Below are positions 16,733-26,270 of a DNA stretch of 64,000 bases, in pieces. Each line of letters opens with the position of its first letter. Position 1 is the stretch's first letter. Origin of the DNA: a bacterium. Its GTDB lineage: Bacteria > UBA10199 > 2-02-FULL-44-16 > JAAZCA01. The notes below the pieces were generated by a model. That model did not search any database. It was not told the origin of the DNA and saw only the letters and a list, made by a program, of their open reading frames with translations. Both the position numbers and the translations under genes were made by a program. Location: the NCBI GenBank assembly GCA_021810905.1, contig JAJZQH010000009.1, positions 85,734-149,733 on the forward strand, given 5' to 3'.

Positions 16733-17194
16733 ATGAAATGTCCCTTTTGCCCAAGGCTGGACAGCAAGGTCATCGACTCACGCGTCTCAAAGGACGGCGC
16801 CATAATCCGCCGCCGCAGAGAATGCGAAGGGTGCGGCAAGCGTTTTACCACGTACGAGCGCGTCGAGGAACCGCTGCCTGTAGTCGTGAAGAAGGACGGC
16901 CGGAGAGAGGCCTTCGACCGCATGAAGATCGCCGCGGGTATAAAGAAGGCGTGCGAGAAACGGCCGGTCTCGACCGAGACGATAGAACAGACGGTGGATC
17001 GTGTGGAGCGATGGGCGCAGGAGCAGGGCGAGCCCGAACTCGCCAGCGCCGTAATCGGCGTTCGCGTGATGCAGGAGCTCCACACGCTTGATGAAGTGGC
17101 CTATGTGCGCTTCGCGTCGGTCTATCGCTCGTTCAAGGACATCAGCGAGTTTATGAATGAACTTTCTGACTTGTTGCATAAAGATAAGAAATAG
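16733..17194 (+). CDS. nrdR: Transcriptional repressor NrdR
   Basis: The protein is 153 residues: an N-terminal zinc ribbon (MKCPFC..., [14 protein letters not shown]) and an ATP-cone domain from about 45 to 140. It represses ribonucleotide reductase genes by binding NrdR boxes in response to ATP/dATP. No nrd gene is in the window. It sits at the head of the riboflavin string as in many deltaproteobacteria. The upstream ribosome site is poor because the repeat arm runs up to 5 bases before the ATG. Confidence 0.95.
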   Translation: MKCPFCPRLDSKVIDSRVSKDGAIIRRRRECEGCGKRFTTYERVEEPLPVVVKKDGRREAFDRMKIAAGIKKACEKRPVSTETIEQTVDRVERWAQEQGEPELASAVIGVRVMQELHTLDEVAYVRFASVYRSFKDISEFMNELSDLLHKDKK

Positions 17195-17325
17195 TTCGTT
17201 AGTACGTTGGTACGATGGTACGTTAGTACGTTCGTTAAACGTGTGAATGACCTGGAAATGTACAAGAATGCCTGTCCATTCAGAGGCTTAACGAACGTAC
17301 AAAAGTACTAACGTACTAACGTACC
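17195..17325. repeat. Intergenic quasi-palindrome, GTACGTTA type, copy B1
   Basis: The left arm (17195-17238) consists of 8-bp units GTACGTTA/GTACGTTG; the right arm (about 17290-17325) is their complement. The 50-base centre GTGTGAATGACCTGG...GCCTGTCCATTCAGAGG is nearly the same as that of the copy at 40370-40514. Located 13 bases upstream of ribD. No FMN riboswitch is present here. Confidence 0.8.
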
Positions 17326-17337
17326 AAGTGGTGAACG

Positions 17338-18465
17338 ATGGTCACAAGACAGCAAGAATCCATGATGCGGTGGGCAATCGCCTTGGCGCTTGAAGGCGCG
17401 GGCCGCACGTCTCCCAATCCGATGGTGGGGGCGATAGTTGTCAAGGGCGGCAGGATCGTGGGCGAGGGATATCACCGCCGCGCGGGCACACCCCATGCGG
17501 AGGTCCACGCCCTGCGAGGCGCCGGAAAAAAGGCGCGCGGCGCAGACCTCTACGTTACGCTGGAGCCATGCTGCCACACGGGACGCACCCCGCCTTGTAC
17601 CGAAGCGATCATCGAGGCCGGAATTTCACAAGTTTTTGTAGGCGCGCGCGATCCGAACCCGAAGGTCAATGGTCGCGGCGTACGCGCGCTCAGAAACGCC
17701 GGCATCCACGTGACGGAAGGGGTGCTCGAGGCGAGCTGCGGCGAGATCAACCGTGCCTACAATCGATTCATCACGACCGGTATGCCGTTCGTGACCGCGA
17801 AGGCCGCGCTCACCATAGACGGAAAGATCGGCACGGCCGGAGGTGATTCGCGTTGGATTACCAATGCGGCGTGCAGGCGATACGTCCATGAGCTGCGCAG
17901 CAATGTTGACGCGATTATGATCGGCGGCGGGACTATCCGCATGGACGATCCTCGGCTCACGGTAAGGCTCTCAGGCTGGCATGGAATTCAACCGAGGATA
18001 TTGATCGTTGACGCGAAGCTCGATATTCCGCGTTACTCGAATATCATGAGCAGGCCTGCTGGGTCTCTGATCTTCGCGACTACAAATCAAGCTCCGCTTT
18101 CGCGCATAAAATGGATAAACGAACGCGGTCATCGAGTGATCGTATGCAGGGCCACCAAGGACGGGCGCGTATTTCTTCCGCAGGCCATGCGCGAGATCGC
18201 GAAGCAGGGTATCGGTTCAGTGCTGCTTGAAGGCGGCGGACATCTCTTTGCCGACGCCATCTCGCGCGGGCTTGTCCAAAGGCTCGTAGCGTGCATCGCG
18301 CCCAAGCTGCTTGGCGGCGGCTCCCGCGACTTCCTGCCGGGCCTCTCCGTTCGCGCCATGAAGGACGCGATCGAACTTGAAGGCGCGAGTGTGAAGACCT
18401 TCGGAGACAACGTCGTGGTCGAGGGCACGCTCTCTGCGATTGCTGGAAAAGCTCGCCGTACTTGA
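17338..18465 (+). CDS. ribD: Bifunctional diaminohydroxyphosphoribosylaminopyrimidine deaminase / uracil reductase
   Basis: The protein is 375 residues. The N-terminal deaminase domain has the zinc motif HAE and PCCHTGRTPPC with 'TSPNPMVGAIVV'; the C-terminal reductase domain starts near 'TAKAALTIDGKIGT' and includes 'IMIGGGTIRMDDPRLTVR' and 'LLEGGGHLF'. It performs steps two and three of riboflavin synthesis. It is followed by ribE, ribBA and ribH. Confidence 0.96.
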   Translation: MVTRQQESMMRWAIALALEGAGRTSPNPMVGAIVVKGGRIVGEGYHRRAGTPHAEVHALRGAGKKARGADLYVTLEPCCHTGRTPPCTEAIIEAGISQVFVGARDPNPKVNGRGVRALRNAGIHVTEGVLEASCGEINRAYNRFITTGMPFVTAKAALTIDGKIGTAGGDSRWITNAACRRYVHELRSNVDAIMIGGGTIRMDDPRLTVRLSGWHGIQPRILIVDAKLDIPRYSNIMSRPAGSLIFATTNQAPLSRIKWINERGHRVIVCRATKDGRVFLPQAMREIAKQGIGSVLLEGGGHLFADAISRGLVQRLVACIAPKLLGGGSRDFLPGLSVRAMKDAIELEGASVKTFGDNVVVEGTLSAIAGKARRT

Positions 18466-18481
18466 TCCAAACTTCTGATTT

Positions 18482-18521
18482 TACGATTCACGATTCACGA
18501 TTCACGAGTCCCGAGTCACGC
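18482..18521. repeat. Half quasi-palindrome, ACGATTC tandem repeats (A3)
   Basis: Three ACGATTC units and two diverged ones (ACGAGTC, CCGAGTC) lie between ribD and ribE. They match the right arm of the A-type quasi-palindromes; no left arm or centre is present, so this is a decayed or incomplete copy. Confidence 0.65.
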
Positions 18522-18543
18522 GGTTGTATTCTGAGGTGTCCAC

Positions 18544-19194
18544 ATGTTTACTGGAATCATCGAAGGAGTCGGAGCGGTGCGATCGGTCCGCCGCAAGGGC
18601 GACGGCGCGGAACTCGAGATCGGTTGTGATTTCGATCTCGAGCGCACAAACGTGGGCGACTCGATTTCCGTGAACGGATGCTGTCTCACCGTAACCTCTC
18701 GGCTTGGCAAGAGCTTCTGGGCGGACCTTTCACCGGAGACGGTTGCAACCTCAACGCTAGGCGCTCTCAAGGAGGGCGATTCCGTAAATCTGGAGCGTGC
18801 GCTGGTCCTGGGCAGCCGTCTCGACGGCCATATCGTTCAGGGCCACGTCGATGGTGTTGGTAAAGTCATTGATATTGTTGGAGAAAAGGGTAGTCGTGAA
18901 TTTATTATTGAAATACCTGACAACCTTTCTCGCTATGTTGTCGAAAAGGGTTCTGTTGCAGTTGACGGAGTATCGCTGACCGTGAATCGTGTGACAGACA
19001 ACCATTTTTCGGTCATGGTCATCCCGCATACGCAGCTCAAATCGACGTTTCAGCTGATGAAGCGCGGAAACAGGGTGAACTTGGAAGTTGACATTATAGG
19101 TAAATATGTTGAAAAACTTACGTTTTTGGACAGCGAGCAGTACGAAAAAGGATCGAAGATCACCAAAGAGTTCTTGAAGAAGCACGGATTCTAA
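18544..19194 (+). CDS. ribE: Riboflavin synthase, alpha subunit type
   Basis: The protein is 216 residues, made of two homologous lumazine-binding beta-barrels. It starts [10 protein letters not shown], with 'VNGCCLTV' and '[12 protein letters not shown]' in the first barrel and the second copy 'VDGVSLTVN' in the other. It converts two 6,7-dimethyl-8-ribityllumazine molecules into riboflavin. ATG 18544 follows GAGGTGTCCAC. Confidence 0.95.
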   Translation: MFTGIIEGVGAVRSVRRKGDGAELEIGCDFDLERTNVGDSISVNGCCLTVTSRLGKSFWADLSPETVATSTLGALKEGDSVNLERALVLGSRLDGHIVQGHVDGVGKVIDIVGEKGSREFIIEIPDNLSRYVVEKGSVAVDGVSLTVNRVTDNHFSVMVIPHTQLKSTFQLMKRGNRVNLEVDIIGKYVEKLTFLDSEQYEKGSKITKEFLKKHGF

Positions 19195-19197
19195 AAC

Positions 19198-19281
19198 CCG
19201 TCGATCGTCGTTTGTCGTTCGTAACCCTTGGATCTCACGGCCTGCGAACGACGAAATACGAACGACGAAATACGAACGGCG
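19198..19281. repeat. Intergenic quasi-palindrome, CGTCGTT type, copy A4
   Basis: Left arm CCGTCGATCGTCGTTTGTCG..., a 22-base centre (TAACCCTTGGATCTCACGGCCT) and right arm with GAACGACGAAATAC repeated. It ends 4 bases before ribBA. Confidence 0.7.
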
Positions 19282-19285
19282 TAAA

Positions 19286-20524
19286 ATGGCCATTATTAAT
19301 TTCACAACGAACAACAGCACCTCGCTCGCATCGGTCGAAAAGGCCATTGAGGAGATGCGTGCGGGCAGAATGGTGCTGCTCGTGGACGACGAGGATCGCG
19401 AAAACGAGGGAGACCTCACCATTGCGGCCGAACATGCCACGCCTGAGGCGATCAACTTCATGGCGCGCCATGGCTGCGGCCTCATCTGTCTCGCCATCAC
19501 CGAGGAGCGCGCGAGCGAGCTCGATCTGCCGCTCATGGTCTCGGACAACACTTCTGCATTCAAGACCGGTTTCACAGTATCCATCGATGCAAAGGATGGG
19601 ACTACAACCGGCATCTCAGCCGCGGACCGTGCGCGCACTATACAGGCAGCCCTTGATCCGCGATGCATGCCTTCCGATCTTGCGAGGCCCGGACACATCT
19701 TCCCGCTGCGCGCGCGCAACGGCGGAGTGCTCGTGCGAACCGGCCAGACCGAAGGCTCCGTAGATCTGGCGAAGCTCGCGGGGTTGACGCCCGCGGCGGT
19801 CATCTGCGAGGTGATGAATGAAGACGGCACGATGGCGCGCATGCCGGATCTGGAGACGTTCGCGGAAAAACACGGGCTTTTGATCGTAAGCGTCGCCGAC
19901 ATCGTGCGATATCGCATGCGGAAAGAATCGCTCGTCAGCCGCTGCTCCGACGCGCGCATGCCTCTCAAGCAGGGCGACGACTTCCGCATCTACACCTATC
20001 GCACGAAGATAGACGAGCATACGCACGTGGCGCTGGTGAAGGGCGACATCGAAGGAGAAAATTCCGTTCTTGTGCGCGTGCATTCCGAATGCCTTACAGG
20101 AGACGTATTCGGCTCGGAGCGATGCGATTGCGGCGTTCAGCTCAACCGCTCGCTCGACATGATAGCGTCCGAGGGAAGAGGGATACTGCTCTACATAAGG
20201 CAGGAGGGCCGCGGCATCGGGCTGCACAACAAAATCCTCGCGTATGCGCTGCAGGATCAGGGGCTGGACACCGTAGAAGCCAACGAAAAACTCGGTTTCA
20301 GGGCGGACCTGCGCGACTACGGCATAGGCGCGCAGATCCTGGTTGATCTCGGCGTGCGCAGTATCAGGCTTATCACCAATAACCCCAAGAAGGTTGTAGG
20401 GCTGTCCGGTTACGGGCTTGAAATAGTCGAGCGAGTGCCGATCGAAATAGAGCCGGGAAGGCACAACAGATTCTATCTGCAGACAAAACGCTTAAAGCTC
20501 GGGCATCTGCTCGAAAAAGCGTAA
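19286..20524 (+). CDS. ribBA: Bifunctional 3,4-dihydroxy-2-butanone-4-phosphate synthase / GTP cyclohydrolase II
   Basis: The protein is 412 residues. RibB half: '[12 protein letters not shown]', '[13 protein letters not shown]', '[10 protein letters not shown]', '[15 protein letters not shown]'. RibA half (from about residue 215): '[19 protein letters not shown]' holding the three zinc cysteines, '[13 protein letters not shown]' and '[10 protein letters not shown]'. It supplies both precursors of the riboflavin pathway. Start ATG lies almost inside the repeat arm, with only GGCG as ribosome site. Confidence 0.96.
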   Translation: MAIINFTTNNSTSLASVEKAIEEMRAGRMVLLVDDEDRENEGDLTIAAEHATPEAINFMARHGCGLICLAITEERASELDLPLMVSDNTSAFKTGFTVSIDAKDGTTTGISAADRARTIQAALDPRCMPSDLARPGHIFPLRARNGGVLVRTGQTEGSVDLAKLAGLTPAAVICEVMNEDGTMARMPDLETFAEKHGLLIVSVADIVRYRMRKESLVSRCSDARMPLKQGDDFRIYTYRTKIDEHTHVALVKGDIEGENSVLVRVHSECLTGDVFGSERCDCGVQLNRSLDMIASEGRGILLYIRQEGRGIGLHNKILAYALQDQGLDTVEANEKLGFRADLRDYGIGAQILVDLGVRSIRLITNNPKKVVGLSGYGLEIVERVPIEIEPGRHNRFYLQTKRLKLGHLLEKA

Positions 20525-20535
20525 ACGAGGTGCAT

Positions 20536-21003
20536 ATGCCGAAGATCATCGAAGGACAGTTGTCAGCAAAAGGGCTCAAGCTCGCGATCGTTGCGGCGCG
20601 TTTCAACGACTTCATTACCAGCCGCTTGATCGAAGGGGCGCTGGATGCGATAGCGCGAAACGGCGGAGACGCAGAAGGCACGACGGTCGTCAAGGTCCCG
20701 GGCGCTTTTGAGCTCGCTCTTGCGGCAAAGAAGGCCGCCGCTACCGGCAGCTACGACGCGATCGTTTGCCTTGGCGCCGTGATCAAAGGCGGCACACCAC
20801 ACTACGAATACGTCGCTAACCAGATGGCGCGCGGAATTGCGCACGTAATGCTGGAAAGCGGCATGCCGGTCTCGTTCGGCGTGATCACTGCGGACGATCT
20901 CGAGCAGGCTATTGAACGCGCGGGCACCAAGCACGGCAACAAGGGCTTCGAGGCTGCTGCTTCGGCGATAGAGATGGCAAATGTGATCAAGGGAATTCGA
21001 TAA
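20536..21003 (+). CDS. ribH: 6,7-dimethyl-8-ribityllumazine synthase
   Basis: The protein is 155 residues. It has '[17 protein letters not shown]', '[14 protein letters not shown]', '[18 protein letters not shown]' and '[20 protein letters not shown]', the phosphate-binding and catalytic His region. It condenses the ribBA and ribD products. ATG 20536 has GAGG 5 bases upstream; an in-frame GTG at 20530 is less likely. Confidence 0.95.
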   Translation: MPKIIEGQLSAKGLKLAIVAARFNDFITSRLIEGALDAIARNGGDAEGTTVVKVPGAFELALAAKKAAATGSYDAIVCLGAVIKGGTPHYEYVANQMARGIAHVMLESGMPVSFGVITADDLEQAIERAGTKHGNKGFEAAASAIEMANVIKGIR

Positions 21004-21025
21004 GGGCGAATGAAGGTTTGAATCT

Positions 21026-21463
21026 ATGGGTATCCGCAGACAGGCTCGCGAAAGCGCACTCCAGATGCTGTATCAGCTCGATGTAGGCGGGCAGAAAGCG
21101 CGCGACATCATCAATACTTTCTGGCAGGGAAGCGACGCGGCGAAGGACGAGCGCGAATTCGCAAATCACATCTTCGAAGGAGTTTCCGGCGAGCTGGAAG
21201 CGATCGACGAGACCATCGCAGCGCATTCGCTCAACTGGAAAATCTCACGCATGGCCTCGGTGGACAAGAACATCCTGCGAATGGCGGTCTTCGAACTTAC
21301 TCGCTGCCCTGATATTCCAGTAAAGGTGACGATAAACGAGGCGGTTGAGATAGCCAAGCGCTTCGGCAGCGCTGAAAGCGGCGCATTTGTAAACGGCATC
21401 CTTGATAACATCGCCAGGGGAATCGTAAAAGACGTCGTGGCGGAGGACGATCCCGATGCCTGA
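21026..21463 (+). CDS. nusB: Transcription antitermination factor NusB
   Basis: The protein is 145 residues, all-helical, with 'RRQARESALQMLYQLD', 'NILRMAVFELTRCPDIPVKVTINEAVEIAKRFG' and 'FVNGILDNIA' conserved. It binds boxA RNA with S10 in rRNA antitermination. It follows ribH, as in many bacteria, and overlaps ispH by 8 bases. Confidence 0.94.
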   Translation: MGIRRQARESALQMLYQLDVGGQKARDIINTFWQGSDAAKDEREFANHIFEGVSGELEAIDETIAAHSLNWKISRMASVDKNILRMAVFELTRCPDIPVKVTINEAVEIAKRFGSAESGAFVNGILDNIARGIVKDVVAEDDPDA

Positions 21464-22310
21464 AAGCCGCAAGATCATAGTGGCGAAGTCCGCTGGCTTT
21501 TGCTGGGGCGTACAGCGCGCCTTCACAAAGGTGCTCGATGTGGCGGTGCAAAACTCGAACGACCTTCCAGTCTACACTTACGGCCCTCTCATCCACAACC
21601 CGCAGGCGGTCCAGATGCTGGAACAGAAGGGAATCGGCGTGATAGAAGAAATTCCCGATCGCCTCGACGGCACGGTGGCTATCCGCACCCACGGAATTCC
21701 GCCCGCAGAGCGGAAGCGGCTGGAGGCATGCGGAGCGCGCATCTGTGACGCAACCTGTCCGGACGTGGGCATCATTCAGGGGACAGTCCGCAGACACCTG
21801 AGGCTGGGCTTCTTCATCATTATAATAGGTCATCGTGAACACCCTGAGGTCAAGGCGTTGCTCGGCTTTGCGGAGAAGCGCGGTGCGTGCATCAACTCAG
21901 CCGACGAAGTCGCTGCACTGCCATCCGATCTCGGCAAGGTCTGTGTAGTCTCGCAGAGCACGCAACAGCGCGAGAAGTTCAACTCGCTTGTGGATCTGAT
22001 ACGCGAGCGCTATCCCGATTCGGTCGTCTTTGACACGATCTGCCGCTCCACCGACATGCGTCAGGAAGAGGTGCGCGAGCTGGCGCAGGAAGTGGACGCG
22101 ATGGTGGTTGTGGGCGGCCGCAACAGCTCCAACACAAACCGCCTGGCCGAGATCTCCAAGGCCATGGGCACGCCGACGTTTCTCATAGAGACTGACGATG
22201 AAATCTCGGATTCGGATTTTGCCGGAATGAACGTCGTGGGAGTAACCGCCGGCGCGTCGACACCGAGCTGGGTGATCGAGAGGGTTGTGGAGCGATTGAA
22301 GGCTATTTGA
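21456..22310 (+). CDS. ispH: 4-hydroxy-3-methylbut-2-enyl diphosphate reductase
   Basis: The protein is 284 residues. The three iron-sulfur cysteines are visible (GFCWGV, ATCPDV, DTICRST) along with GPLIHN, 'RTHGIPP', 'GHREHPEV' with the catalytic Glu, and 'VSQSTQ'. It makes IPP and DMAPP in the last step of the MEP pathway. Overlaps nusB by 8 bases. Confidence 0.95.
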   Translation: MPESRKIIVAKSAGFCWGVQRAFTKVLDVAVQNSNDLPVYTYGPLIHNPQAVQMLEQKGIGVIEEIPDRLDGTVAIRTHGIPPAERKRLEACGARICDATCPDVGIIQGTVRRHLRLGFFIIIIGHREHPEVKALLGFAEKRGACINSADEVAALPSDLGKVCVVSQSTQQREKFNSLVDLIRERYPDSVVFDTICRSTDMRQEEVRELAQEVDAMVVVGGRNSSNTNRLAEISKAMGTPTFLIETDDEISDSDFAGMNVVGVTAGASTPSWVIERVVERLKAI

Positions 22311-22329
22311 GTCTATCGGACATATCGAT

Positions 22330-23697
22330 ATGAGTGAAATTAAGCGAAAACTGTTTGGAACCGACGGCGTTCGCGGCGTCGCGAATCGACACCCGATGGA
22401 GTCGCGCATCGCCACGCAGCTGGGTCAGGCGATTGCCGCCGTCTATCGCGAGACAGCGGGGCTCAATCGCATTGTCCTGGGAAAGGATACGAGGCTCTCG
22501 GGTTACGTCATCGAGTCGGCGCTCATATCGGGCATCTGCTCGATGGGAGTGGATACAATGCTCGTTGGGCCTCTGCCGACTCCTGGAATCGCGTTCATCG
22601 CGCACAGCATGCGCGCCAAGGCTGGCGTCATGGTTTCGGCGTCGCACAACCCGATCGAATACAATGGCATCAAATTCTTCGACAGCAAGGGGTTCAAACT
22701 GCCCGATGAAATCGAGCTCAAGATGGAGGAACTCATCTTTTCTAACAGACTCGACGATATGCGTACGCCGCCGGAAGCGATGGGCAGGGCGTTTCGCATA
22801 GACGATGCCGGCGGCCGCTATATCCAGTATCTGAAGAGTACTTTTCCGCAGAACCTCACGCTCGACGGAGTGCGCATAGTGCTCGACTGCGCGAACGGCG
22901 CTGGCTACAAGGTGGCGCCCACTATTTTCCGCGAGCTCGGTGCGGAAGTCGTTACGACGGGAATTTCGCCCAACGGACTCAACATAAACTTCGATTGCGG
23001 AGCACTTCATCCGGAGCGCATGGCTCGCATGGTGCGTGAGCACAATGCTCACGTAGGTATTGCGCTCGACGGCGACGCGGACCGCGTGATCATGTGCGAC
23101 GAAAACGGCGAGATAGTTGACGGCGACGCAATAGTGGCTGTCTGCGCCATGCACCTTCATGCGAAGGGCTCGCTCGCCAAGGATACGGTTGTCGGCACGA
23201 AGATGAGCAACATGGGACTTGAAGTGGCGCTGGCGGCGCACGGCATAAAACTCCTGCGCGCCGACGTGGGCGACCGCTACGTCATGGACGTAATGCGCGC
23301 AGAGGGGCTCAATCTCGGAGGCGAGACCAGCGGCCACATAATCTTTCTGCACCACACGACCTCCGGCGATGGAACGCTTGCTGCGCTGCGTGTGCTATCC
23401 GTGATGATGCAGCAGGGGCGGCCGCTCTCCGAAGTGCGCCGGGTCTTCACGGCCTTTCCGCAAGTGACCTTAAACGTGCGCGTGCGCGAGAAGCGTCCGA
23501 TAGAGAAACTCGAGCGCGTCTCCGCGGAAGTCGAAAAGGCGCGGCGGGAACTGGGAGATAAAGGCCGGCTGCTGGTTCGGTACAGCGGCACTGAGAAGAT
23601 CGCCCGCGTGATGGTGGAGGGTGAGAATGAAGCGAGGGTGACGGAGCTAGCCCGTTCGATCGCCGATGCATTTGAACAAGAGATTGGAGAAAAGTAG
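22330..23697 (+). CDS. glmM: Phosphoglucosamine mutase
   Basis: The protein is 455 residues: 'LFGTDGVRGVAN', the phosphoserine loop VSASHNPIEYNG, the metal loop DGDADRV and the C-terminal phosphate loop 'RYSGTE'. It converts glucosamine-6-phosphate to glucosamine-1-phosphate for UDP-GlcNAc. It is 19 bases after ispH and is followed by an 87-base gap with the ffh promoter. Confidence 0.95.
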   Translation: MSEIKRKLFGTDGVRGVANRHPMESRIATQLGQAIAAVYRETAGLNRIVLGKDTRLSGYVIESALISGICSMGVDTMLVGPLPTPGIAFIAHSMRAKAGVMVSASHNPIEYNGIKFFDSKGFKLPDEIELKMEELIFSNRLDDMRTPPEAMGRAFRIDDAGGRYIQYLKSTFPQNLTLDGVRIVLDCANGAGYKVAPTIFRELGAEVVTTGISPNGLNINFDCGALHPERMARMVREHNAHVGIALDGDADRVIMCDENGEIVDGDAIVAVCAMHLHAKGSLAKDTVVGTKMSNMGLEVALAAHGIKLLRADVGDRYVMDVMRAEGLNLGGETSGHIIFLHHTTSGDGTLAALRVLSVMMQQGRPLSEVRRVFTAFPQVTLNVRVREKRPIEKLERVSAEVEKARRELGDKGRLLVRYSGTEKIARVMVEGENEARVTELARSIADAFEQEIGEK

Positions 23698-23739
23698 ATT
23701 ACAGCAGCAAGCAAAGCGTGAAATGCAGGAAAACTAGTC

Positions 23740-23767
23740 TTGGACGCGCGTTGCTTGCGTTTATGAT
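23740..23767 (+). promoter_or_regulatory. Probable ffh promoter
   Basis: TTGGAC (23740-23745), 16-base spacer and TATGAT (23762-23767), 17 bases before the TTG start of ffh. The -10 box is one base from consensus. Confidence 0.45.
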
Positions 23768-23784
23768 GTCGAGAGGAGAACCTT

Positions 23785-25128
23785 TTGCTCCAGAATCTTC
23801 GCGAGGCATTTGAAAAAACCTTTGATCGCATTTCGGGGCGTGGAAAATTGCGCGAGGCCGACGTCCAGGAGGCTGCGCGCGAGATCAAACTGGCGCTCCT
23901 AGGGGCAGACGTCCACTTCGGCGTAGTGAAGGATTTTGTCGATCGCGTCGCCGCCGAGGCGGTAGGTCAGCACGTGCTGGATTCCATCACCCCCGTACAG
24001 CAGTTCATAAAAATCGTGCACGACGAGCTGGTGCGCGTGCTTGGCGGCGAGCCCGTGGCGTTCGATTTCGCATGCGCGCCGCCGCTGGTATGTATGCTGG
24101 TCGGCTTGCAGGGAAGCGGAAAAACGACTACAGCCGCGCGTTTTGCGCTCAGGTGCAAACGCGACGGACGGCGGCCCTATCTCGTGCCTGCGGACGTACA
24201 CAGGCCGGCCGCCGTGGATCAGCTCAAGGCTCTGGCCGCTCAGGCAGGCGTGGATTGCTGGCCCACCGAAGCCGGTGACAAGGCGGTTAAGGTGGTCAAG
24301 GCTGCGATGAAACACGCCGAGAAGATCGGCTACGACACTATCATTATAGATACGGCCGGCAGGCTGCACATAGATGAAGCGATGATGGATGAGGTGCGCC
24401 ACATCGCAAAGCAGGCTGAGCCGCAGCGCATACTCTACGTTGCCGACTCCATGACCGGCCAGGACGCGGTGCGCTCGGCAAAGGCCTTTGACGAGGCGCT
24501 GCCGATAACGGGGGTCGTGCTCACGAAGCTCGATGGCGACGCGCGGGGCGGGGCGGCGCTTTCGATTCGCGCCGTGACCGGCAAGCCGATCGTCTTCTGC
24601 GGCATGGGCGAACGCCTGGACGATCTGGAACCCTTTTTCCCGGATCGAATGGCAGGCCGCATACTGGGCCGCGGCGACGTGGTATCGCTGGTCGAACAGG
24701 TGGCCTCCAACGTGGAAGCAGACGAAGCTGAGGAGCTGGGCCGCAGGGTCCTCTCCAGCCGTTTTACTATGGAAGACTTCCTCACCCAGATGAAGATGCT
24801 CAAGAAGTTGGGCCCGCTCGACAAGATCATGGGCTTGATGCCTGGCATGGGAAAACTCACCAAGGATATCGATCCCGCGGAGATGCAAAAGGAGATGAAG
24901 CGCAAGGAAGCGATCGTACTCTCCATGACCCGCGAGGAACGGGTAACCCCCCGAATTTTAAATGGTTCCAGACGCAGCCGTATAGCCCGCGGTGCGGGGG
25001 TATCGGTTTCGGAAATAAACCGCTTCATGAAGGAATTTTCTGCCATGGAGCAGATGATGAAGAGGTTTGCCGGCGGCGGGTTCGCCAAAAATCTTCTTAA
25101 AGGCTTGACTTCTCGCGCCTTTTCCTGA
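23785..25128 (+). CDS. ffh: Signal recognition particle protein Ffh
   Basis: The protein is 447 residues. N domain (1-90), G domain with GLQGSGKT, 'DTAGRLHID', 'TKLDGDARGGAALS', 'GERLDDLEPF', and a Met-rich M domain ('LMPGMGKLT', 'RIARGAGVSVSEIN'). It binds signal peptides and 4.5S RNA and targets nascent membrane proteins. TTG start with GAGAGGAGA 5-6 bases upstream. Head of the ffh-rpsP-rimM-trmD-rplS string. Confidence 0.96.
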   Translation: MLQNLREAFEKTFDRISGRGKLREADVQEAAREIKLALLGADVHFGVVKDFVDRVAAEAVGQHVLDSITPVQQFIKIVHDELVRVLGGEPVAFDFACAPPLVCMLVGLQGSGKTTTAARFALRCKRDGRRPYLVPADVHRPAAVDQLKALAAQAGVDCWPTEAGDKAVKVVKAAMKHAEKIGYDTIIIDTAGRLHIDEAMMDEVRHIAKQAEPQRILYVADSMTGQDAVRSAKAFDEALPITGVVLTKLDGDARGGAALSIRAVTGKPIVFCGMGERLDDLEPFFPDRMAGRILGRGDVVSLVEQVASNVEADEAEELGRRVLSSRFTMEDFLTQMKMLKKLGPLDKIMGLMPGMGKLTKDIDPAEMQKEMKRKEAIVLSMTREERVTPRILNGSRRSRIARGAGVSVSEINRFMKEFSAMEQMMKRFAGGGFAKNLLKGLTSRAFS

Positions 25129-25161
25129 TACGTGGCCACCACAGTTTTTTTGGGCTATTAA

Positions 25162-25190
25162 AGCCCCGGTTCAGTGGGGCTGTTTTTTTT
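25162..25190 (+). terminator. Rho-independent terminator between ffh and rpsP
   Basis: AGCCCC (25162-25167), loop GGTTCAGT, GGGGCT (25176-25181), then G and eight T. It is the clearest intrinsic terminator in the window and sits 21 bases before rpsP, so it may act as an attenuator that lowers expression of the downstream ribosomal genes. Confidence 0.85.
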
Positions 25191-25210
25191 ACTTTATTTA
25201 TGGAGGAAGC

Positions 25211-25444
25211 ATGGCGGCGAAGATACGACTTTCCAGGAAGGGCAAACGCAATGCACCATTTTACCATGTGGTGGTAGCCGACGAAGGCAAACCGCGCGAC
25301 GGGAGCTTCATCGAGGTGTTGGGCACCTACGATCCCACGCACAAGGAGCATCGCTTCACTGCCAAGAAAGAGCGCATCGAGTACTGGCTCAGCAAGGGCG
25401 CTACACCGAGCGAGACCGTTTCCAAGTTGATTCGCACACTGTAA
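25211..25444 (+). CDS. rpsP: 30S ribosomal protein S16
   Basis: The protein is 77 residues and starts [20 protein letters not shown], followed by '[20 protein letters not shown]', diagnostic of S16. Good GGAGG ribosome site. Followed by khpA and rimM as usual. Confidence 0.96.
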   Translation: MAAKIRLSRKGKRNAPFYHVVVADEGKPRDGSFIEVLGTYDPTHKEHRFTAKKERIEYWLSKGATPSETVSKLIRTL

Positions 25445-25466
25445 CCTCTTTCGCGGAGGCAATGTT

Positions 25467-25712
25467 ATGGCAGACGATCCCATGCGGCTGTTGATTGAGA
25501 CGATGGCAAAGGCGCTCGTGGATAAGCCCGAGAGCGTTGAGGTCTCGGAGGTTGAGGGCGAACAGACGACCGTGATCGAGCTGCGCGTTGCCAAGGAAGA
25601 CCTTGGCAAGGTCATCGGCAAGCAGGGTCGCACCGCGCGCGCGCTTCGCACGATCCTCTCTGCTGCTTCGACAAAGCTGCGCAAGCGTTCGGTCCTCGAA
25701 ATTCTGGAGTAA
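25467..25712 (+). CDS. khpA: KH-domain RNA-binding protein KhpA
   Basis: The protein is 81 residues, one KH domain with the [15 protein letters not shown] loop (GxxG) for single-stranded RNA. The rpsP-khpA-rimM order is conserved widely. KhpA with KhpB affects cell division and elongation in some bacteria and binds small RNAs in others. Confidence 0.93.
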   Translation: MADDPMRLLIETMAKALVDKPESVEVSEVEGEQTTVIELRVAKEDLGKVIGKQGRTARALRTILSAASTKLRKRSVLEILE

Positions 25713-25734
25713 TCGGGGAGAGATCGGAGAAGTT

Positions 25735-26262
25735 GTGGGCAGCACAGAGTATGTGAGCTGCGGCCGTATAGGTCGCGCCATAGGTCTAAAGGGTGAGTGC
25801 GCCGTATTCTGGAACAGCGGGCAGAGTCCGGTTGATATCGGTGGCGAGCTCTTCATTCCTGATAAAAAAAATCAACGACACACAGCCTATCGTATGGTGG
25901 CCTTGCGCACGCAGGGCCGTTTTGATGTCGTGCGTTTCGAGGGAATCGACGATCGCCCGGGAGCTGAGACGCTCACCGGCTCCGAACTGTACATTCCGGC
26001 GGATCGGCTGCCTGCGCTCTCGGATGGAGAATACTACTGCTATCAGATACTGGGGATGCTCGTGGTTACCGAAGACGGCTGCGAGCTGGGACGTGTGGTG
26101 CGCATCTTCACAGCCGGCGAAAACGACGTGTATGAAGTGCTCCCAGAAGGAGCTCGCCGCGGAAAAGAGATCCTGATTCCCGCGATCGATGGCGTGGTGC
26201 TCTCGATCGATATCGACAAAGGCACGATGATGGTCAGGCCGATGGATGGCATGTTCGACTGA
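25735..26262 (+). CDS. rimM: Ribosome maturation factor RimM
   Basis: The protein is 175 residues: an N-terminal RimM barrel ('CGRIGRAIGLKGECAV') and a PRC barrel ('YYCYQILGMLVVTEDGCELGRVV...AGENDVYEV', 'LIPAIDGVVLSIDIDKGTMMV'). It helps mature the 30S head domain. Start GTG 25735 with GGAGA 4 bases upstream; the frame runs further upstream through khpA but without homology. Ends 9 bases before a large quasi-palindrome. Confidence 0.92.
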   Translation: MGSTEYVSCGRIGRAIGLKGECAVFWNSGQSPVDIGGELFIPDKKNQRHTAYRMVALRTQGRFDVVRFEGIDDRPGAETLTGSELYIPADRLPALSDGEYYCYQILGMLVVTEDGCELGRVVRIFTAGENDVYEVLPEGARRGKEILIPAIDGVVLSIDIDKGTMMVRPMDGMFD

Positions 26263-26270
26263 GTGGAACG

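Noticed and set aside
17195..17337. FMN riboswitch in front of ribD
   Set aside because: The RFN conserved blocks are absent; the leader is a tandem-repeat quasi-palindrome.
18757..19989. 410-residue minus-strand frame over ribE-ribBA
   Set aside because: Spans two well-identified genes and a repeat; no ribosome site and no family pattern.
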